In this document: positions 1 to 12,886 of the stretch, piece after piece
How positions within the stretch are numbered: the first letter of the stretch is position 1
How the letters are laid out: each line of letters starts with the position of its first letter
Assembly: GCF_958979055.1 (NCBI RefSeq)
Contig: NC_084889.1
Location: 8,611,761 to 8,675,760 of the forward strand
DNA length: 64,000 bases
Reading direction: 5' to 3'
From: Alnus glutinosa
Lineage: Eukaryota; Streptophyta; Magnoliopsida; Fagales; Betulaceae
Position numbers and translations under genes: made by a program
Notes under the pieces: model-generated
The model's database searches: none
Told to the model about the DNA's origin: nothing
Seen by the model: the letters and a program-made list of their open reading frames with translations, nothing else

Positions 1-236
1 CAAATAAGAAGAGACCAGGCGTGTCTCCAGGAGATCGTTCTGGAGGGAAGGCAAGACAAGGTGTTGGAAACAAGATGAAACAGAAGAAAAGGGAATCCAG
101 AAATTCGAAGTTTGGTGCTGGAGGGAGGAAAGGCTTGAAGAAGCAGAACACAGCGGAGACCACTAATGATTTCAGAGGGTATAACAAAGGCAGTAGTAGT
201 ACTGGTCCTACTGGAAATAAGAAGAGGAAGAGGTAA
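1..236 (+). CDS. EBP2: EBP2-like rRNA-processing protein, C-terminal end (partial)
   Basis: This is the last coding part of a gene that begins left of the window; codons run in frame from base 3 to a TAG stop at 234-236. The peptide is very basic and contains KRPGVSPGDRSGGKARQG, then SKFGAGGRKGLKKQNTAETT, and ends in GNKKRKR. The RPGVSPGDRSGGK and KFG-GGRKGLKKQNTAETTNDF segments are, as I recall, the conserved C-terminal signature of EBP2, a nucleolar protein needed for 25S/27S pre-rRNA processing and 60S ribosome assembly. The KKRKR tail fits a nuclear or nucleolar targeting signal. About 77 residues are visible, and the coiled-coil body of the protein is outside the window. The family call is confident; copy identity cannot be judged. 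Confidence 0.85.
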   Translation, partial: NKKRPGVSPGDRSGGKARQGVGNKMKQKKRESRNSKFGAGGRKGLKKQNTAETTNDFRGYNKGSSSTGPTGNKKRKR

Positions 237-3200
237 TAGACATCCTTGATTTGTGGTTTTTTGTAGGAAAGGACTGTTTCCTGTGCAAACCGTGGTATAA
301 GAATTTCTTCCATTTTTTGGTTTTTTTTTTTTTAGTGGGGCTTGTTGTAGCCTATTGAGCTTTATTGCGATTCTAATATAAATGTAAAAACTTTAAGTTT
401 GCGACCCTTTGTTCTCATGGTTTTTCTTCTTTAAGTAGTTTCCTTCCTGTTCTAGTTATCATAGTTTGAAATTATGTTGTTCAATCTTGGTGTTACATCC
501 CAGTCATCTAGTTTATCTTTTTGTGAAGACAGGCAGTCTGACCTATCGTTTAGCATTCTTTGTTCAAAACCTATGATTTTGAATAGGGCTGGCAAAACAG
601 GTTGACATATTGGGGTTAGGTTGACCTGCCCACCCTTCATAATTAACTAAACGGGTTAACTGATTAAACCCAAACACGATACATTAATTTTCCTGATAAC
701 TCGACGCGACACACCAAACCCGCTTAGATAACAGGTTGACTTGGGTTGACACGATCCATCTGACCAAATTCGTTATTTTTTTATTTTTCAAAAACATAAA
801 AAATTTAAAATTTAGGATAACAAAAAATGGGAATCCGGATGCCTTTCTTTATATATATATAGACACACACACACATAGGGTCAGATGCTATTGATCAATA
901 ATATAAGGTTTGGACAACTGGAGTGAATAATGAAAATGTGAAATGATGCTGGGTTAGGAATTTTTTTTTTTTTTTTAACAGATTGACCCGTTTGACATGT
1001 TTATAAACGGGTTGAATTGTTTATGACCTAAACTCATTTAACATAAATCCAAATCCTATAACTTCGTGTTATATTCATATTAGATTTGTAAGTCGTGTCA
1101 TAAGTTGACAATAATAATTGTGGATGCATAGTGATTGTAATTCATGTCAACAAACAAATGAGACTTTTTCTATGGAGTAATATGGGTGTTGGGATATGTT
1201 ATAATTAGGCTCTGTTCCTCCTTTTTTCTTCAATTAATAATTTTTTTCCTGATTTGTTTAGTTGGATGTCCGTGCCCTCAATTCTAATGTATGTGGAATA
1301 CTCTGTTCCATCACTTAGATTATCAACAACGAAGTCTTCGGAAAAAAACCCAAACCTGAACTGCATTTATGGAATCTCCTCTCTCTCTCTCTCCTGAAAA
1401 CAGCTAATCCTCCTCCCATGGCTGCCGAGGAGGAGCCCACTTCCTCCTCCTCTCCTTTCCTCTTTACTCCCCTCCCCCCTCCTTCTCGCCTCTTTTGAGG
1501 CTCAAAATGCATCTTTGGAGGTCTTATCAGCCTCTTTTGAGGTGTTATCTATTGCCTTTGGCGATTTATCTTTATAAACTAGCTATGTTGACCCCTCTTC
1601 CATTGCACACCGTTCGGATTCCACCTTCTGCAGCCGCTTCCATCCGCGGATCCGCCACTTCTTTGAAGCTTTTGGATTTGGATTTTTCAAACTTTAATTT
1701 GTCAATTTTTGGAAGCTCCACCCTCACACGCTCTACTCCACTTTGTTCCTCAGCCTTAGCACTTCCATCCACCTCCAGCCCCATCTCCATCTGGCTACCA
1801 CATAGAGGCGCGTGGCCCATACACTCTCGCGAGTAGATCTCACTCATTGATGCGTGTTGTACACGCTTCGATGTGTGGACAACCCTCCACCATGCGTGAT
1901 GCCTCCTATAGCCTCCTCCTCTGTTTTTCATTGCTACCACCGACCTCCCGTGGTGGTCCTCTCTCTAATTGCAACCATCTCCAGCGCATGGTCTTCATGC
2001 GCCGACGAGTGGCTTACATGCTGACTCTCTTCTCCCTTCTCTGCCACACTAGTTTCTGGTTTCTACTTGTTTTTATTTGTTTTTCCTAGTTTCCTTCCGA
2101 CTGTTAAAGCAATCTTCACAATAAGTTTTGTTTTGACCTTCATCAGAATCTTTTCAGACTTTTCTGTTGCGGTGGTTCACTTTTGGATGTGTTATTGTAG
2201 TTGTTTCTTTGCTGAGTTACGGTTTGAGCTCTTGAACCTTTCAAGGTTTATGACCTTTCTTGCGCCTTTTGGTTGTACCATTCGTAGTGCACCTTATTGT
2301 ATCGTTTTTATTGGCTATCAATTTTCCTAGTTTTCATGCCAAAAATATATAAGACTGCTTCGTTTATTTGCTGCATTCTTTTTTTAATTTCTGTTTATCT
2401 ACTTTATTAAGGTTAATTTGGGATTCTTTGCCGGTAGCTCTATGCCTTCTTTTTTTTTCTTTTTTTTTTAATCTCTTTGTTGAAACACTAAAAATAAATA
2501 AACGAAAGTCAACTAAAGTAGATGGGCAATCGTTGTTGAATGTACTTCAATCATTAGCCTTATCATTATATAAATGGCATGAACTATTTCATAGCTGTGC
2601 AGCCTGTACTGGCTTGGCGCCACTCCAGGGTGGTCCTTGACGTTGGCAAAGGACAGATGTTACTCCAAGCATTGCCAGACCACCCACTACTAATTTGTGT
2701 TCAATTTTATGCTAACCAGTAACCATTCTCAGCTTTGATGTCCATGTTAATAACAGATTAGGACCAGACCTTATATGGAGAGTCACATACCCTCTAATGC
2801 TTATGTTGGTTGAGTTTGCAATATGTTGCAATTATATATATATATATATATATAAATGCTTTTTCATGCAGGATATGAGCCACCATCTCTAACAAGGTTA
2901 GCATTACTGTAGATTTTAAGCTTGGATCACAAAGACATATTGTTGAGGTGTTTGTGAATATCCCTAATGATCAGCACAATTTACTAGTTGACTGTATATG
3001 GCAGTTATTATTTTAACACTCTCCTTCACTTGTTGATTGGATGTTTGAGTTCACACGTTAATAAGGAGTGTGTTAAAGTATTTGATGAAATGATTAGTTA
3101 ACTATTTTCCATCAATTTAAACCTTTAAGATAAATAGTAATTTAATAGACACATGGTTTATTGATGTGATTAAATTTTTTAACAAGCCGTTGGATATTAT

Positions 3201-4420
3201 TTTGCACGTGAAGTCGTCGTTGAGGGAGAGAAGCACTGCTATTGTGAACAAAGGGATGGAGGAAGAGGGTGGTGATGTTGGGATTAATGAGAGAGTAGGA
3301 TGGTGGTGAGGAAGAGTGTGAGGTTTATGGAGTTGATGATGATGTGAAGAATAAAGAATATTAAAATTGTATAGAAAAAGGTAAGGAAAACTATAGTAGA
3401 ATTTATTTGAATAAGAAAGTAAAAAATAATTGGTTCCCTAAATTTAGATTAAAACTTAAAAAATTTATTGTGAGTGCTCTAAGGGCATGCTTGATACGAT
3501 CGGACTTAATGGTTTCGTTTGGCAACCAATTTAGTCAACTTAAGTTTGATGAATTTTTTAAAGTAGATATATAAGTGATTGATGTGATATAAAGTAAATA
3601 AAAATTTTGAATTTTTTGTATGAAAAAAGTGAAAAAATATTTATTTTGTAGTAAGTTTTTTTAATTTAAATAATATAAAAAATGATTAATGTAATGAAAA
3701 AAATTAAAAATATTTTGGAGTCGTGTTTTTTAGGAGAAAACAAAAAAAAACAAAAAAACTTAAATCAAAATCGAGGTAACTCACTCGGTCACCAAACACC
3801 ACGATTATAATTTTCAATACTAGAGCCGAGTTGTTTGGCCTTGTTTATGTAATCTTTAAAAACTCCTTTTTACTTTTGAACACAAAATCTTTTTCAAACA
3901 ATGGTTATTTAATTTTAATTTTCATACGTGAACCTTATAAATAGGGGCAGAGCTAACGTTTGAAATTTGGAGGGCAAAACTAAAAATTTTAAAAGTAAAT
4001 TTTTAATTTTTAATTTTTTTTTTTAAAAAAAATATGTAACTCTGTGACCCTGTCCTGCTTATAGATAACTCTATTCATTTATAATTTTTGCAAATACTTT
4101 TTAAAATACCAAAAAGACTTTTCAAAATTGGTAGAGATTTTTATCCATTGGGTTGGTGCTTACTGCTTGGTGATGTCAATTTGATCACGTAGGGGGTATG
4201 ACTTTTAGGATAGCTTAGGAAAGTTCCTCGTCGGTTCTTGGGTTGCTATGATGAACTTTTACTAGTCGTTAAATGAGTAGGGAAGCCCCACAATGTGAGA
4301 TGCTTCCTAATTTCATTGACTCATCAATAAATTAAGCAAAGCTTTCACACTACGCCTCACCATCTACTCATCTCCTCAAACCTCTGCCACAAAAAGCTTA
4401 AAAGCTTCCTCCCCCACACT
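237..4420. other. gene-free intergenic region, 4.2 kb
   Basis: The first few hundred bases are the EBP2 3' UTR and flank. The rest is AT-rich with poly-T tracts, a CT run near 1377-1393 and a TA run near 2835-2855. The 1400-2640 part is unusually pyrimidine-rich and open in several frames on both strands, but the open frames have no recognisable domain, so I regard it as transposon-derived or degenerate sequence. No RNA gene was seen. Confidence 0.6.
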
Positions 4421-4430
4421 TCTATGCCAT

Positions 4431-4437
4431 TATATAG
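4431..4437 (+). promoter_or_regulatory. putative TATA box of the DUF761 gene
   Basis: TATATAG lies 76 bases before the ATG at 4507. A transcription start about 30 bases downstream would place the CT repeat inside the 5' UTR, a common plant arrangement. This is inferred from motif and spacing only. Confidence 0.5.
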
Positions 4438-4464
4438 CCTCCCAGCCTGCTAATACAGTGACAC

Positions 4465-4492
<28 letters not shown>
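4465..4492 (+). repeat. (CT)14 microsatellite in the 5' leader
   Basis: Fourteen uninterrupted CT units lie 15 bases before the start codon of the DUF761 gene. CT-rich leaders are frequent in plant genes and can bind GAGA-type factors. The tract is likely length-polymorphic. Confidence 0.9.
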
Positions 4493-4496
<4 letters not shown>

Positions 4497-4506
4497 TCTT
4501 ACAAAC

Positions 4507-4914
4507 ATGTTTGATTCCATGTTCGAGTTGATCACCCAGGCTGCTTCCAACCATCTCTTCATCTTCTGTTTCTGTAATCTGATCATTGCCTTTGTTCTTG
4601 TGGGCTCAAAACCCACCCCCAAAATTGGCCGAGCAGGTGAAATTCCTCTCTCTCTGGTCATCAACACACGGACAAATCGTAATCCAGGAACAGACAGTAA
4701 GCTGATTTCTTATGACGACAAAGAAACGTTAAGAGATGTCAATCAAGTGTCATGTTCCCAGGAAGCACCACCTGTCGATGACAGGGAGGAAAATGGCAAC
4801 AGAAATTTTCAAGAGGAGGGTGAGGATCATGATGATGATGAGCTGAGAAGAAGAGTAGAAGAATTTATAGAAAAGGTCAACAGGGGATGGAAGGCAGAAA
4901 TTTTGAGGTCCTAG
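4507..4914 (+). CDS. DUF761 (cotton-fibre-expressed-type) small membrane protein
   Basis: A single-exon gene of 135 residues. Residues about 15-33 form one hydrophobic segment (NHLFIFCFCNLIIAFVLVG), likely a membrane anchor or signal anchor. The middle (40-100) is polar and probably disordered, with an acidic stretch EEGEDHDDDE. The C-terminus ELRRRVEEFIEKVNRGWKAE closely matches the DUF761 motif of plant proteins with an N-terminal hydrophobic part. Their molecular function is not established; members have been described as affecting growth or stress responses when mis-expressed. The ATG follows a TATA box and a CT-rich leader, which supports this start. The protein is complete, stopping with TAG. 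The nearest neighbours are unrelated. Confidence 0.8.
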   Translation: MFDSMFELITQAASNHLFIFCFCNLIIAFVLVGSKPTPKIGRAGEIPLSLVINTRTNRNPGTDSKLISYDDKETLRDVNQVSCSQEAPPVDDREENGNRNFQEEGEDHDDDELRRRVEEFIEKVNRGWKAEILRS

Positions 4915-5975
4915 CGTTTAGTTTAGTGTGGCAAGGGGCCTTCAAGGTGAATTTGTATTTGAGTTTTTTTGAGCAATAATGCTGAAATTAAACCTTTGTA
5001 TATTTGTATATTTTGATTCTACTCTCAAAAGCAATGAGTTTAGGATTGGTGCTCTTTCCCAACTTTTAAGACTTTGGTTTGTGAAATGTGATTTGCATAC
5101 ACGAGCCAAGTTAGAGTTATTTCATGTGTCCGATTATTGACGTGACAGTCTCCTATTGCATTCTAGGCACACCGGACGCAAGCCTTGCCCAAACTTTGCT
5201 TCTCTATCACAAAACTTTAGTGCTTCTGTTAATTCAAAGAAAGTAGAAAATGTGGCTAAAGTCCTTAAAGTTGGATGAGGCTTCAAATTTTCTAATTAGA
5301 GTTTGATTATCCCCCACATGGAAGTGGGGTAGAGCAAGATAAAGGTGATAAAAGAGCATTTTTTGGAAGAATCATAATAGATGCCCTTTAGTTTTTTTTT
5401 TCCCCCTGTTTTTTCTTCTTTAAGATATGTACCAATTTCTCTTGGACATGAGGATCGGGAAATGGAGATGATCTATTTTTTTTTTGTTCTTTCTTTCTTT
5501 CTTTGCCTAATTTCTTCTTTTGGAAAGATATGTACCAACATCTATTGAGAATGAGGATAAGGAAATAGAAATAGAAATGATCTATTTCACATAATTAGAT
5601 TTCACATAATTAAAAGTGTAAATGTTGTTACACGGTGACTATGTTGTCACGCCATTTAAACATTTTAAATTTTAAATGTCGGGATACCATATGCACCGTT
5701 AAATGCAACAAAATTTTAAAATTTTAAATGTTGTGATATCATGTACATTGTTAAATACAACAAAATAAAATTTTGAATATAAAATAGATCATATCATCAA
5801 ACTTGAAATTGAGTGAATTCCATTCTGGAGACCTAGGCAAGAATTTTGTCTTAGATGATGCTGAATCATCCCAATACTGTCAACTGTTACGTGGCATGGA
5901 ACACTGGAACAGGTATTTCTTGTTATGGGTGCAACATATTAATAGAGCGTTTTTCTTTTGTTGTTGTTTAACCAG

Positions 5976-6074
5976 ACAGCAGAAATCTATGCATTGATAT
6001 CTGTGACCTTGGATGGACTGAAAGAAGTAGCTCAGAAAGCAAACAAGGCAGATGGAAACCTGAATGGGATTTGA
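5976..6074 (+). pseudogene. coding-like exon fragment, unknown origin
   Basis: After a good splice-acceptor-like stretch (pyrimidine tract then CAG at 5973-5975), a 33-codon frame reads TAEIYALISVTLDGLKEV and continues to NLNGI and a TGA stop. The composition looks like real protein (helical, charged). A GTATTT donor follows base 5911, but joining the two in this frame leaves an upstream stop within about 20 codons. It may be the last exon of a captured or decayed gene. No parent family is recognised. Confidence 0.25.
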
Positions 6075-6698
6075 GGATTGCAATTTCCTGAAATTTTTTG
6101 CCCGAATTTAGAGAAATTGGGCAGAAAATGAACGAGGGAACCTCTGGTCGTGAGGGTGCTCGGGCAAGTGGGACTTTCATCTTATCCGGGAATCTACCTA
6201 TGCACCTCAGGACCGGAGTTCCCCTCTCTCATTTCTCTCCCGAAATTCCTAGAATTCGGACAATGAATTTCAAGGAATCCCAGTCTTATTGAGGAGGATC
6301 CCTTACAATTAATTGTCTGAATTGCGTGGAGTAGTAACGCAGAGGGGGACTACAGAGCCTCTACCTGACTGCCCGCAATTCGAGTAATCCCACATAGAAA
6401 TGAGACTACAAAGCCCACTTGTTTCAGGCAATCCCTCAACTCATCTGAGTAATTTTTTTTTTCCTCCGCTCAGCTTGTCCGAATCCTGCTGGTTTGACTA
6501 CCAGTCCCTACCCCTCATCAACGATTTCGTCCCAGCCTTCAACATCCGATCCTCCTACAGCTTCAAGACCGGCTGGGTCGTCCAGGGCTGCATGAACATC
6601 ATGCGAAAATGGAGTCCTTCGGGCATCTAAAGCGAAAATGCGGAAATAGAGATACGAAAATGAAATCTTTGGAGAGAGATGCGAAAATGCAGCCCAAA

Positions 6699-6726
6699 TC
6701 TTCTTCTTCTTCTTCTTCTTCTTCTT
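6699..6726 (+). repeat. (TTC)n microsatellite
   Basis: Nine TTC units followed by a poly-T tract, in intergenic DNA. A similar TTC array lies near 15967-16007. Confidence 0.85.
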
Positions 6727-7136
6727 TTTTAAAAATTTAGCCCTTTGGGCATCTGAAAATGGACAAGGGGCTCTGCAAACAGTACACTTGATTTTAGAAG
6801 ATATGTATGTTGCTGGAGGAAATGAGCGGTTAGCATATAGGAAGCTATTCAAGCTTGGAGGAGGACCACTCTTGCGTTAATTGAAAAAAAGAAGCTTCAA
6901 GGAGGTAAAAAGACTGAATCAAGCATTTGGTTTGTTTTTGACGTTTCTGAGGTTACGAAGAGAGGATGAAAGGGGATGAAGGGTGCATGCGTAGCATCTC
7001 TCATTTGAAAAATACGGTCTTTTTACGTTGATAACTGAAGTGGCATTAGTGTCTAAGCCCATAGATACATCTAACGGCTTAGGCCCTTGCTAATTGGTAT
7101 CGCTACCATGGCAATTTTGAAGAGTTGTCGTGGATC

Positions 7137-7353
7137 CAATTCGAGCAGATAATTATAAGAGATCTTGATCCCTTATATTATTGGGTGATGAGCTTAAACA
7201 ATTATAGGAGATATCCCCACAACCCCCTTTCATACAATTCGAGCAGATAATTATAGGGGATCTTGATCCCTTAGATTATTGGCTGCTGAGCTTAAATAAT
7301 TATAGGAGATATCCCGACAACCCCCTTTCATACAATTCGAGCAGATAATTTTA
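7137..7353. repeat. 98-bp tandem repeat, about 2.2 copies
   Basis: The phrase CAATTCGAGCAGATAATTAT recurs at 7137, 7235 and 7333, a period of 98 bases. Each unit continues with GATCTTGATCCCTTA, then GCTTAAA-AATTATAGGAGATATCCC and ACAACCCCCTTTCATA. The third unit is cut by the hAT element beginning at 7354, and repeat sequence (CCCTTAGATTATCGGCTGCTGAGC) resumes after that element. Confidence 0.85.
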
Positions 7354-7871
7354 CAAGGCCGGCTCAATAGATTTTGAGGCCTAAGGCAACAAATTTAGGT
7401 GTGGCCTTTTTTATATTTAAATATTTAATTTTTTTTGAACGACTTGCAAAATTCATCTTTGTTAGGAGACATTTAATTTCAATAGATGTCAAATTTTGTA
7501 TTAAGCTACATATAATTCTTTTTATGTAGAATTTAATTTACTTCATTCTAAAAATTATTTTAGTGGACAACTTAGTCTTAGTTTTAAGTTTATGTAAAAT
7601 GACGAGTTTAGTAACTATTTCAGGGGTACAATTAATGTAACATCCCATTTTTCTTTCTTTTCCTCCTTAATATCTTGAAATTCAATTCATTGTATTTATT
7701 TTTTACAGTAATTGAGGCCTTAATTAAAGAGCATTAACTAACTTTTTGTCATAATTGGGACTTTAATTTTTTTTTAAAAGAAAATTTAATTATACTATCA
7801 CTATTTGGGGCCTTATTTAATTAGGGGCCTTAGGCGATTGCCTAATTTGCCTAGCCATTTAGCCGGCCCTG
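7354..7871. mobile_element. non-autonomous hAT-like element, copy 1
   Basis: A 518-bp element that starts CAAGGCCGGCTCAATAG and ends in TTTAGCCGGCCCTG, giving short terminal inverted repeats of the CAGGGCCGGC type common in plant hAT elements. It has no coding capacity. It is closely similar along its length to copy 2 at 21304-21884. The flanks do not show a clean 8-bp duplication; the right flank suggests part of the tandem-repeat unit was lost. Confidence 0.75.
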
Positions 7872-8409
7872 CTCCCTTAGATTATCGGCTGCTGAGCTTA
7901 AATAAACAGTGAACATTATCTTTTGGGCTGACGAGAGGTGTGCATTGCCCTAGTTTCATACATTGGTTTTTCAGGATATCCGTCATTTAATAACCAGATG
8001 GGGGAGAGTAAGAACAAAAGAAAGAATATTAAACATGCTTTAAAACTTCCTGCATCATATGCCATCCATTAACATCTATAGAGAAACCAAGGCAAGTTAT
8101 ACGTACAATTACAGTTCTGCCACCGGCTAAATTCTCTACAATGATTCACAACATATTTGGGTACCGAGTAATGTTTCACTATATCAGGAAAGATTTTGCT
8201 TGGAGCTAAATCACAGCACCATAATTTGTTAGGGAAAGTGAAAGATGACCTAAATCACCGGATTATAATGCCCAATGCATTTACAAAATAACATGGAAGT
8301 GAATCATCAAAGGAAGACAAGGGGGGAAAAAGAGGATACTAAAAGGATCCTTGTTGAGGCACCTACATTTAAAATGCTACACAACCAAATGAAAGGGTCT
8401 GAGCATGCT

Positions 8410-11400
8410 TCAAAAGGGAATAATATGAAATTCATGGGGCATGAAATCTTCACTTGGTCTGTAGTATTTGTCTGGGGAGCACAGGCTTAAGTTGGACACT
8501 TGGCTAGTGTAAAGGCAGGCAAATCTCTCAACCTGCATAGTGCAAAACGCAGGAGATCACACATCCCGTCAGCCTTAAGTCATGGCCTGGCAAGTATTAA
8601 GAAAGGTTTTGCAAAATAATTGTCAATCCACCTGCCAACAAAATGGTATAAAGGTATAAACTTACCTGATGCGCAAAGCGTGAATTCTGATAACCGGTCT
8701 TCATGAGTTGTCCCCAGACTTTATGAAACTGAAATTTTGGCAAACAAAAGATGTCACCGTCATTGATACAAAACATAATTAAAATACTCCATACTATCAT
8801 ACTAAAACATTAAGTAACTGAAAATACTATCACATGATAAAAGTTCTATACCTTTTGGTGGCATTCCCTTTGGGCCTGTTGATGTGTTGATCGGACTTGC
8901 TCCCTTTGAGACTATCAAAGGATACCATTAAATAAAATAAATATATCAATATAGTTTACACAATGGTATTCAGACTGGCTATGACCCTTAGCATTATAGA
9001 TAATGGCCTAACCTCCAACTCATTTACTGCAGAAGATAATTTCTGTTTTTCATCAACTTTGACATCTTCAAACCTGAAAAGGAAAGCCACTACATTGTCA
9101 AACTGCTATAAAATTAGTATGCATGAGATATGGCTATGCAGATAGTTACTTGATAGACCACTTCAGACGATGTATTTTGTCTTCAATGAGGTCTCGCTGT
9201 TCCCGCAACAATCGTAGTTCCTGGACAAAACTAACATCAATTACAACATAATTCTGAATAATATTAGCATCCTAAGCGGAGTTTATATGATAGAACCTTT
9301 AGTCCCCAACCCTGTAAAGAACCATTTTAGAAGCTTACTCAATTAACCATTTCACTTGACTGATTAGAGTTTCTTAAAGAATTACACTTCTGTTAAATCA
9401 CTGAAGTGAAAGATGTAATTAAGTTCTATAAATACCTTGCGAGTATCCCTTAATTCCCAAAGAAGTTCAATCTCCCTCTCAAGCTCTGGAACAACAAGCA
9501 TTGTTCTCCATCCTGCTCACAAGGACATAAATCAAGAACCAAACCATTATACATGATATTCTAAATATTGTACTTTTCATTACAAAAACTTCACACATTT
9601 TGAAGACCTTGATATAGTATTTAGCATAAGTTATGAAGTGATGATACAAATAAGAGGCAAATTTAAAAACCAAAAAAAAAAAAAGAGAGAGAAGGAAAAT
9701 AACAACATATTATACCAAGAACCTTTTTGCTGCGTAAAATATCTCCATAGATGTGATCCCCAACATATAGAACCTGCAAAAAGTAAAACATAATCGAACT
9801 AAGAACCTAAACTTACAAGAATCAAAAGTTGGTAGGAAGTAGGAACCAACAGTTCAGCAACTGCCCATAAGGATCAGAACTCCTTGGAATGAAATCTATT
9901 AAAAGTTCAAAGCTAACCAAGGATCACAATGATTAAATTTGAAAATTTCAAAAAACAGGAACCAGTTTACTATGTAAGTTTAACATAATTTATTGTTGCC
10001 GCCTACATGCAACAGGAGGACAGTTCACCTGTGAACTTGACTCAATTGAGAGTAGTTTATGCAGATGACCAACACAGCCTCCCTGAAAGCATACCACCAA
10101 TTACAAAAATCAAGCTGGTCATGAAGTCACATTATTATATCATAAACAATTTCAAAGTAGATTGTATTATGCACAACATCTCTATAAAAATACCTGGAAA
10201 ACTCTGCACATCTTATTCAGCCCCTTAAATGATAGTCTCGGTGAAGTAGTTCCCACCTTATTAACAAATATAAACTGAATTAATACAAGGACAAAAAAAC
10301 ACAGACCATATAGTTGTAGATATGCTACACAAGAAATGTTTACGTTACTATATTGACCTGAGGCATAGGAGAGCCATTGTCAGTATTAAGTAGCATCCCA
10401 GACTCAGGTTCAACTTCAAATAAATTTGCCCGATTGTCCTCATTGAAGAAGCCTGGCTTCGCACTATATGGATAACCACCTCTTTGAGGTTATAAGTGAA
10501 AATTACTAAGCACTAAACAAAACTGTATATGCTAACATAAAATTTAACAAATCAAAACCAATCTCAATTAACTCTCCTCAAATGAGCAACTTCTATTATG
10601 TTGATAGCTTTAACTACATGTTAAAAGCATGAAGTAACTTCACTACTCAGTATCTTCTTTCACTTACCCATATTGTCTTGACAACAGTAATTGCCCAAGT
10701 ACTGATGTCTCTTACATTTCAATATATGGTTGTAAACACTAATTCTAATTCAAGAGCTGGTGGGACCTTAATCGGCCTCAAACTTGTAACTTCAATTAAC
10801 AACCTTAAGATCAACTCCAAACTAACCACAACTCCTTTGGTGATTCCTCAACATCAGTTGGTTAGACATGTTTAAGGAATGCAGAGAAAGAACTTTAAGG
10901 AAGAGACGTTGAGGCTTCTCAAAAGAAAAAAGAAAAAAGGTGCACAATGTCATAGTTTATAATATACCTGCCAGTGATTACAACATCAAAGTATTGAAGC
11001 CAGTTGAAATTGCATTTGTTACTACCATTCACTGTACGGGATTCACAGAGGTAATTCATCACAATGTTTGTATAGTCCCATAAACTGCAAGAGATATAAC
11101 ATTGGTTCCACACCATGTCAGTTCTTACAATAAATGAAAACACCTATACTTCATATATATTTCGTAATTTATACACAAGAAAGAAAAGGATAAAACATAC
11201 AAATAGATGTCTCTGTAAAAGCAAATTCTACATGTATTTTAATGTTAGTATGGTCCAATAAATTCTTTTTTATTGTTTCCATTTCTAAATTCTAGTGCTT
11301 TTTAGCTTCAAATTTCAGGCATACTTCTTGATTGATATGTTTTAGATGTAAACATGTTATTTGACAAAAGAATTAAGAGAAGCAATAATACCTATTGGTC

Positions 11401-12886
11401 ACCAAGAATGTAGACCGACCAGAATCTCTGAGCATTTTGAGCATGGGCACAATTGCAGTATCTTCATTAATATATCTAGTCGGGGAATCAACAAATTAGT
11501 GAGATTATATTCATTAACAATAAGCATTACAATAATTTAAATAAGTGAGAACTCATGAACACCCTTTATTATGATATTTACTACAGTTTACATCCCTACC
11601 TTTTAGGATCTTTTGCAACCATTTGCTTTAAAGTTCCATCACGGTGGCACAAATCAACTGCAGCTCGAACATCTTTGTACATACGGGAGTAACTGGGAAA
11701 ATGGTTTATAGAACATTGATATAACCAAAAAAATATAGATACACGATGGTGAACATAACTAAATAAAGCGGTTTTCTAAGGACTGCCGGTTCATATTAGT
11801 GACCACCATATACTTATCACTTAAAGCATTAAGAATCCAAAAGAAAAACAGGACAACTAAAAAAAAAAACAACAACAACAACATCATTCTTACTCTGGAA
11901 CTTTTCCCAGATTACTGTCATGGAAGTCAACCAGTTGAGCAAACAAATAGGCTTCAGCTAGTGAAAAAAGGGTGTCAATGAGAGCATAGTCAGGCTCATC
12001 AAAAGCATCCCGTACCAAAGTATTCCCATAGGTCGCAAGTTTTTCTTCCTTTGACAACTCCTTGAATCCATGGTAGGCTACTTTCACATACTTATGCCGA
12101 TCCATCTGTATAATGCACACAACAAATAGTTCAAGTACTTTTTCCATGAGATTCAAGCAAGAAAGAGTACAAAAGTAACCTAAGCTGAATTGGGCAACAA
12201 AATTGCCAAAAACAAATAAACCGAATTAACCTTCAAGATGTTGCCTCTCTTTTTATCAAGTACCAAGCCTCTGACCATGTACTTCCAATCAAATGACCAA
12301 TTCAGCAACTGCATAGGATCATTTTTCTTAATAAACCAACCATATAGTGCAATTTTAAGAATAGGAATAAATATAAAGTAAAAAAAACATACACTGAGAT
12401 CGCAGGGTGTGAGAGTAAAGAAGTAAGAGACAAATAACATATCAACCTAAGAAATATATGCTAGATCAATTGAAATACATATTACCAAGGTATCATTAAG
12501 TTATTATCTTTTAAAAAAAAAAAAAGTTATTATAATGCAAAACAATATTACATTTCTTCCTGGAACCATTAGCACAGATGAGAAATTAGACAAACCTCGT
12601 GAGGGTATCCCAAATTGTACACCAATTTCCTAATTGTGCCTTCATATGCAAGGGATTCAAAAGTCTCAGGCTTGTATTGTGCCAAAGTGTAATCCATATC
12701 AAACCCAACAGCAACAATGCTTTTCATATTCAATGATCTGTTGCAAAAGATATGCTTTCCTATGTCAATCTTGTGTCCTCCCTCTGGAGATGACCATACA
12801 CATGGTTTATGGCCACCATCACTGCTTGCCATATGATGAAAGTTTGATGATTTGTCACCTACAACAGTCCCATGACTCTCATCCAT
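8410..12886 (-). CDS. HAD-superfamily IMP/GMP-type cytosolic purine 5'-nucleotidase
   Basis: I reconstructed sixteen exons: 12886-12596 (from ATG; acceptor at 12915), 12308-12231, 12105-11894, 11692-11600, 11475-11392, 11084-10968, 10463-10358, 10256-10194, 10082-10029, 9773-9716, 9512-9436, 9220-9150, 9073-9013, 8911-8852, 8728-8666 and 8532-8410. All junctions are GT-AG and all phases close, giving 536 residues. HAD motif I is FDMDYTLAQYK (Asp63, Asp65), motif II is FLVTNS and motif III is YVGDHIYGDILRSKK. FESLAYEGTIRKLVYNLGYP is typical of the NT5C2-type family, which dephosphorylates IMP and GMP. The C-terminal third is a charged, helical region (ELEREIELLWELRDTRK). The start at 12886 is the first ATG in frame; a longer N-terminus is possible but is blocked by stops in the upstream leader exon. 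Confidence 0.88.

Larger units (their letters stand above)
4915..8409. other. gene-free intergenic region with repeats
   Basis: Besides the separately listed fragment (5976-6074), the TTC run, the 98-bp tandem repeat and hAT copy 1, this stretch holds degenerate AT-rich direct repeats around 5600-5790 and a GC-richer patch (about 6476-6640). That patch is open in two plus-strand frames but matches no family I know. The 3' flank of the nucleotidase gene lies at 7872-8409. Confidence 0.55.

Noticed and set aside
1495..2330. Several open frames of 80-122 codons on both strands
   Set aside because: They overlap on opposite strands, are low-complexity or pyrimidine-biased, and show no domain or splice-consistent extension.
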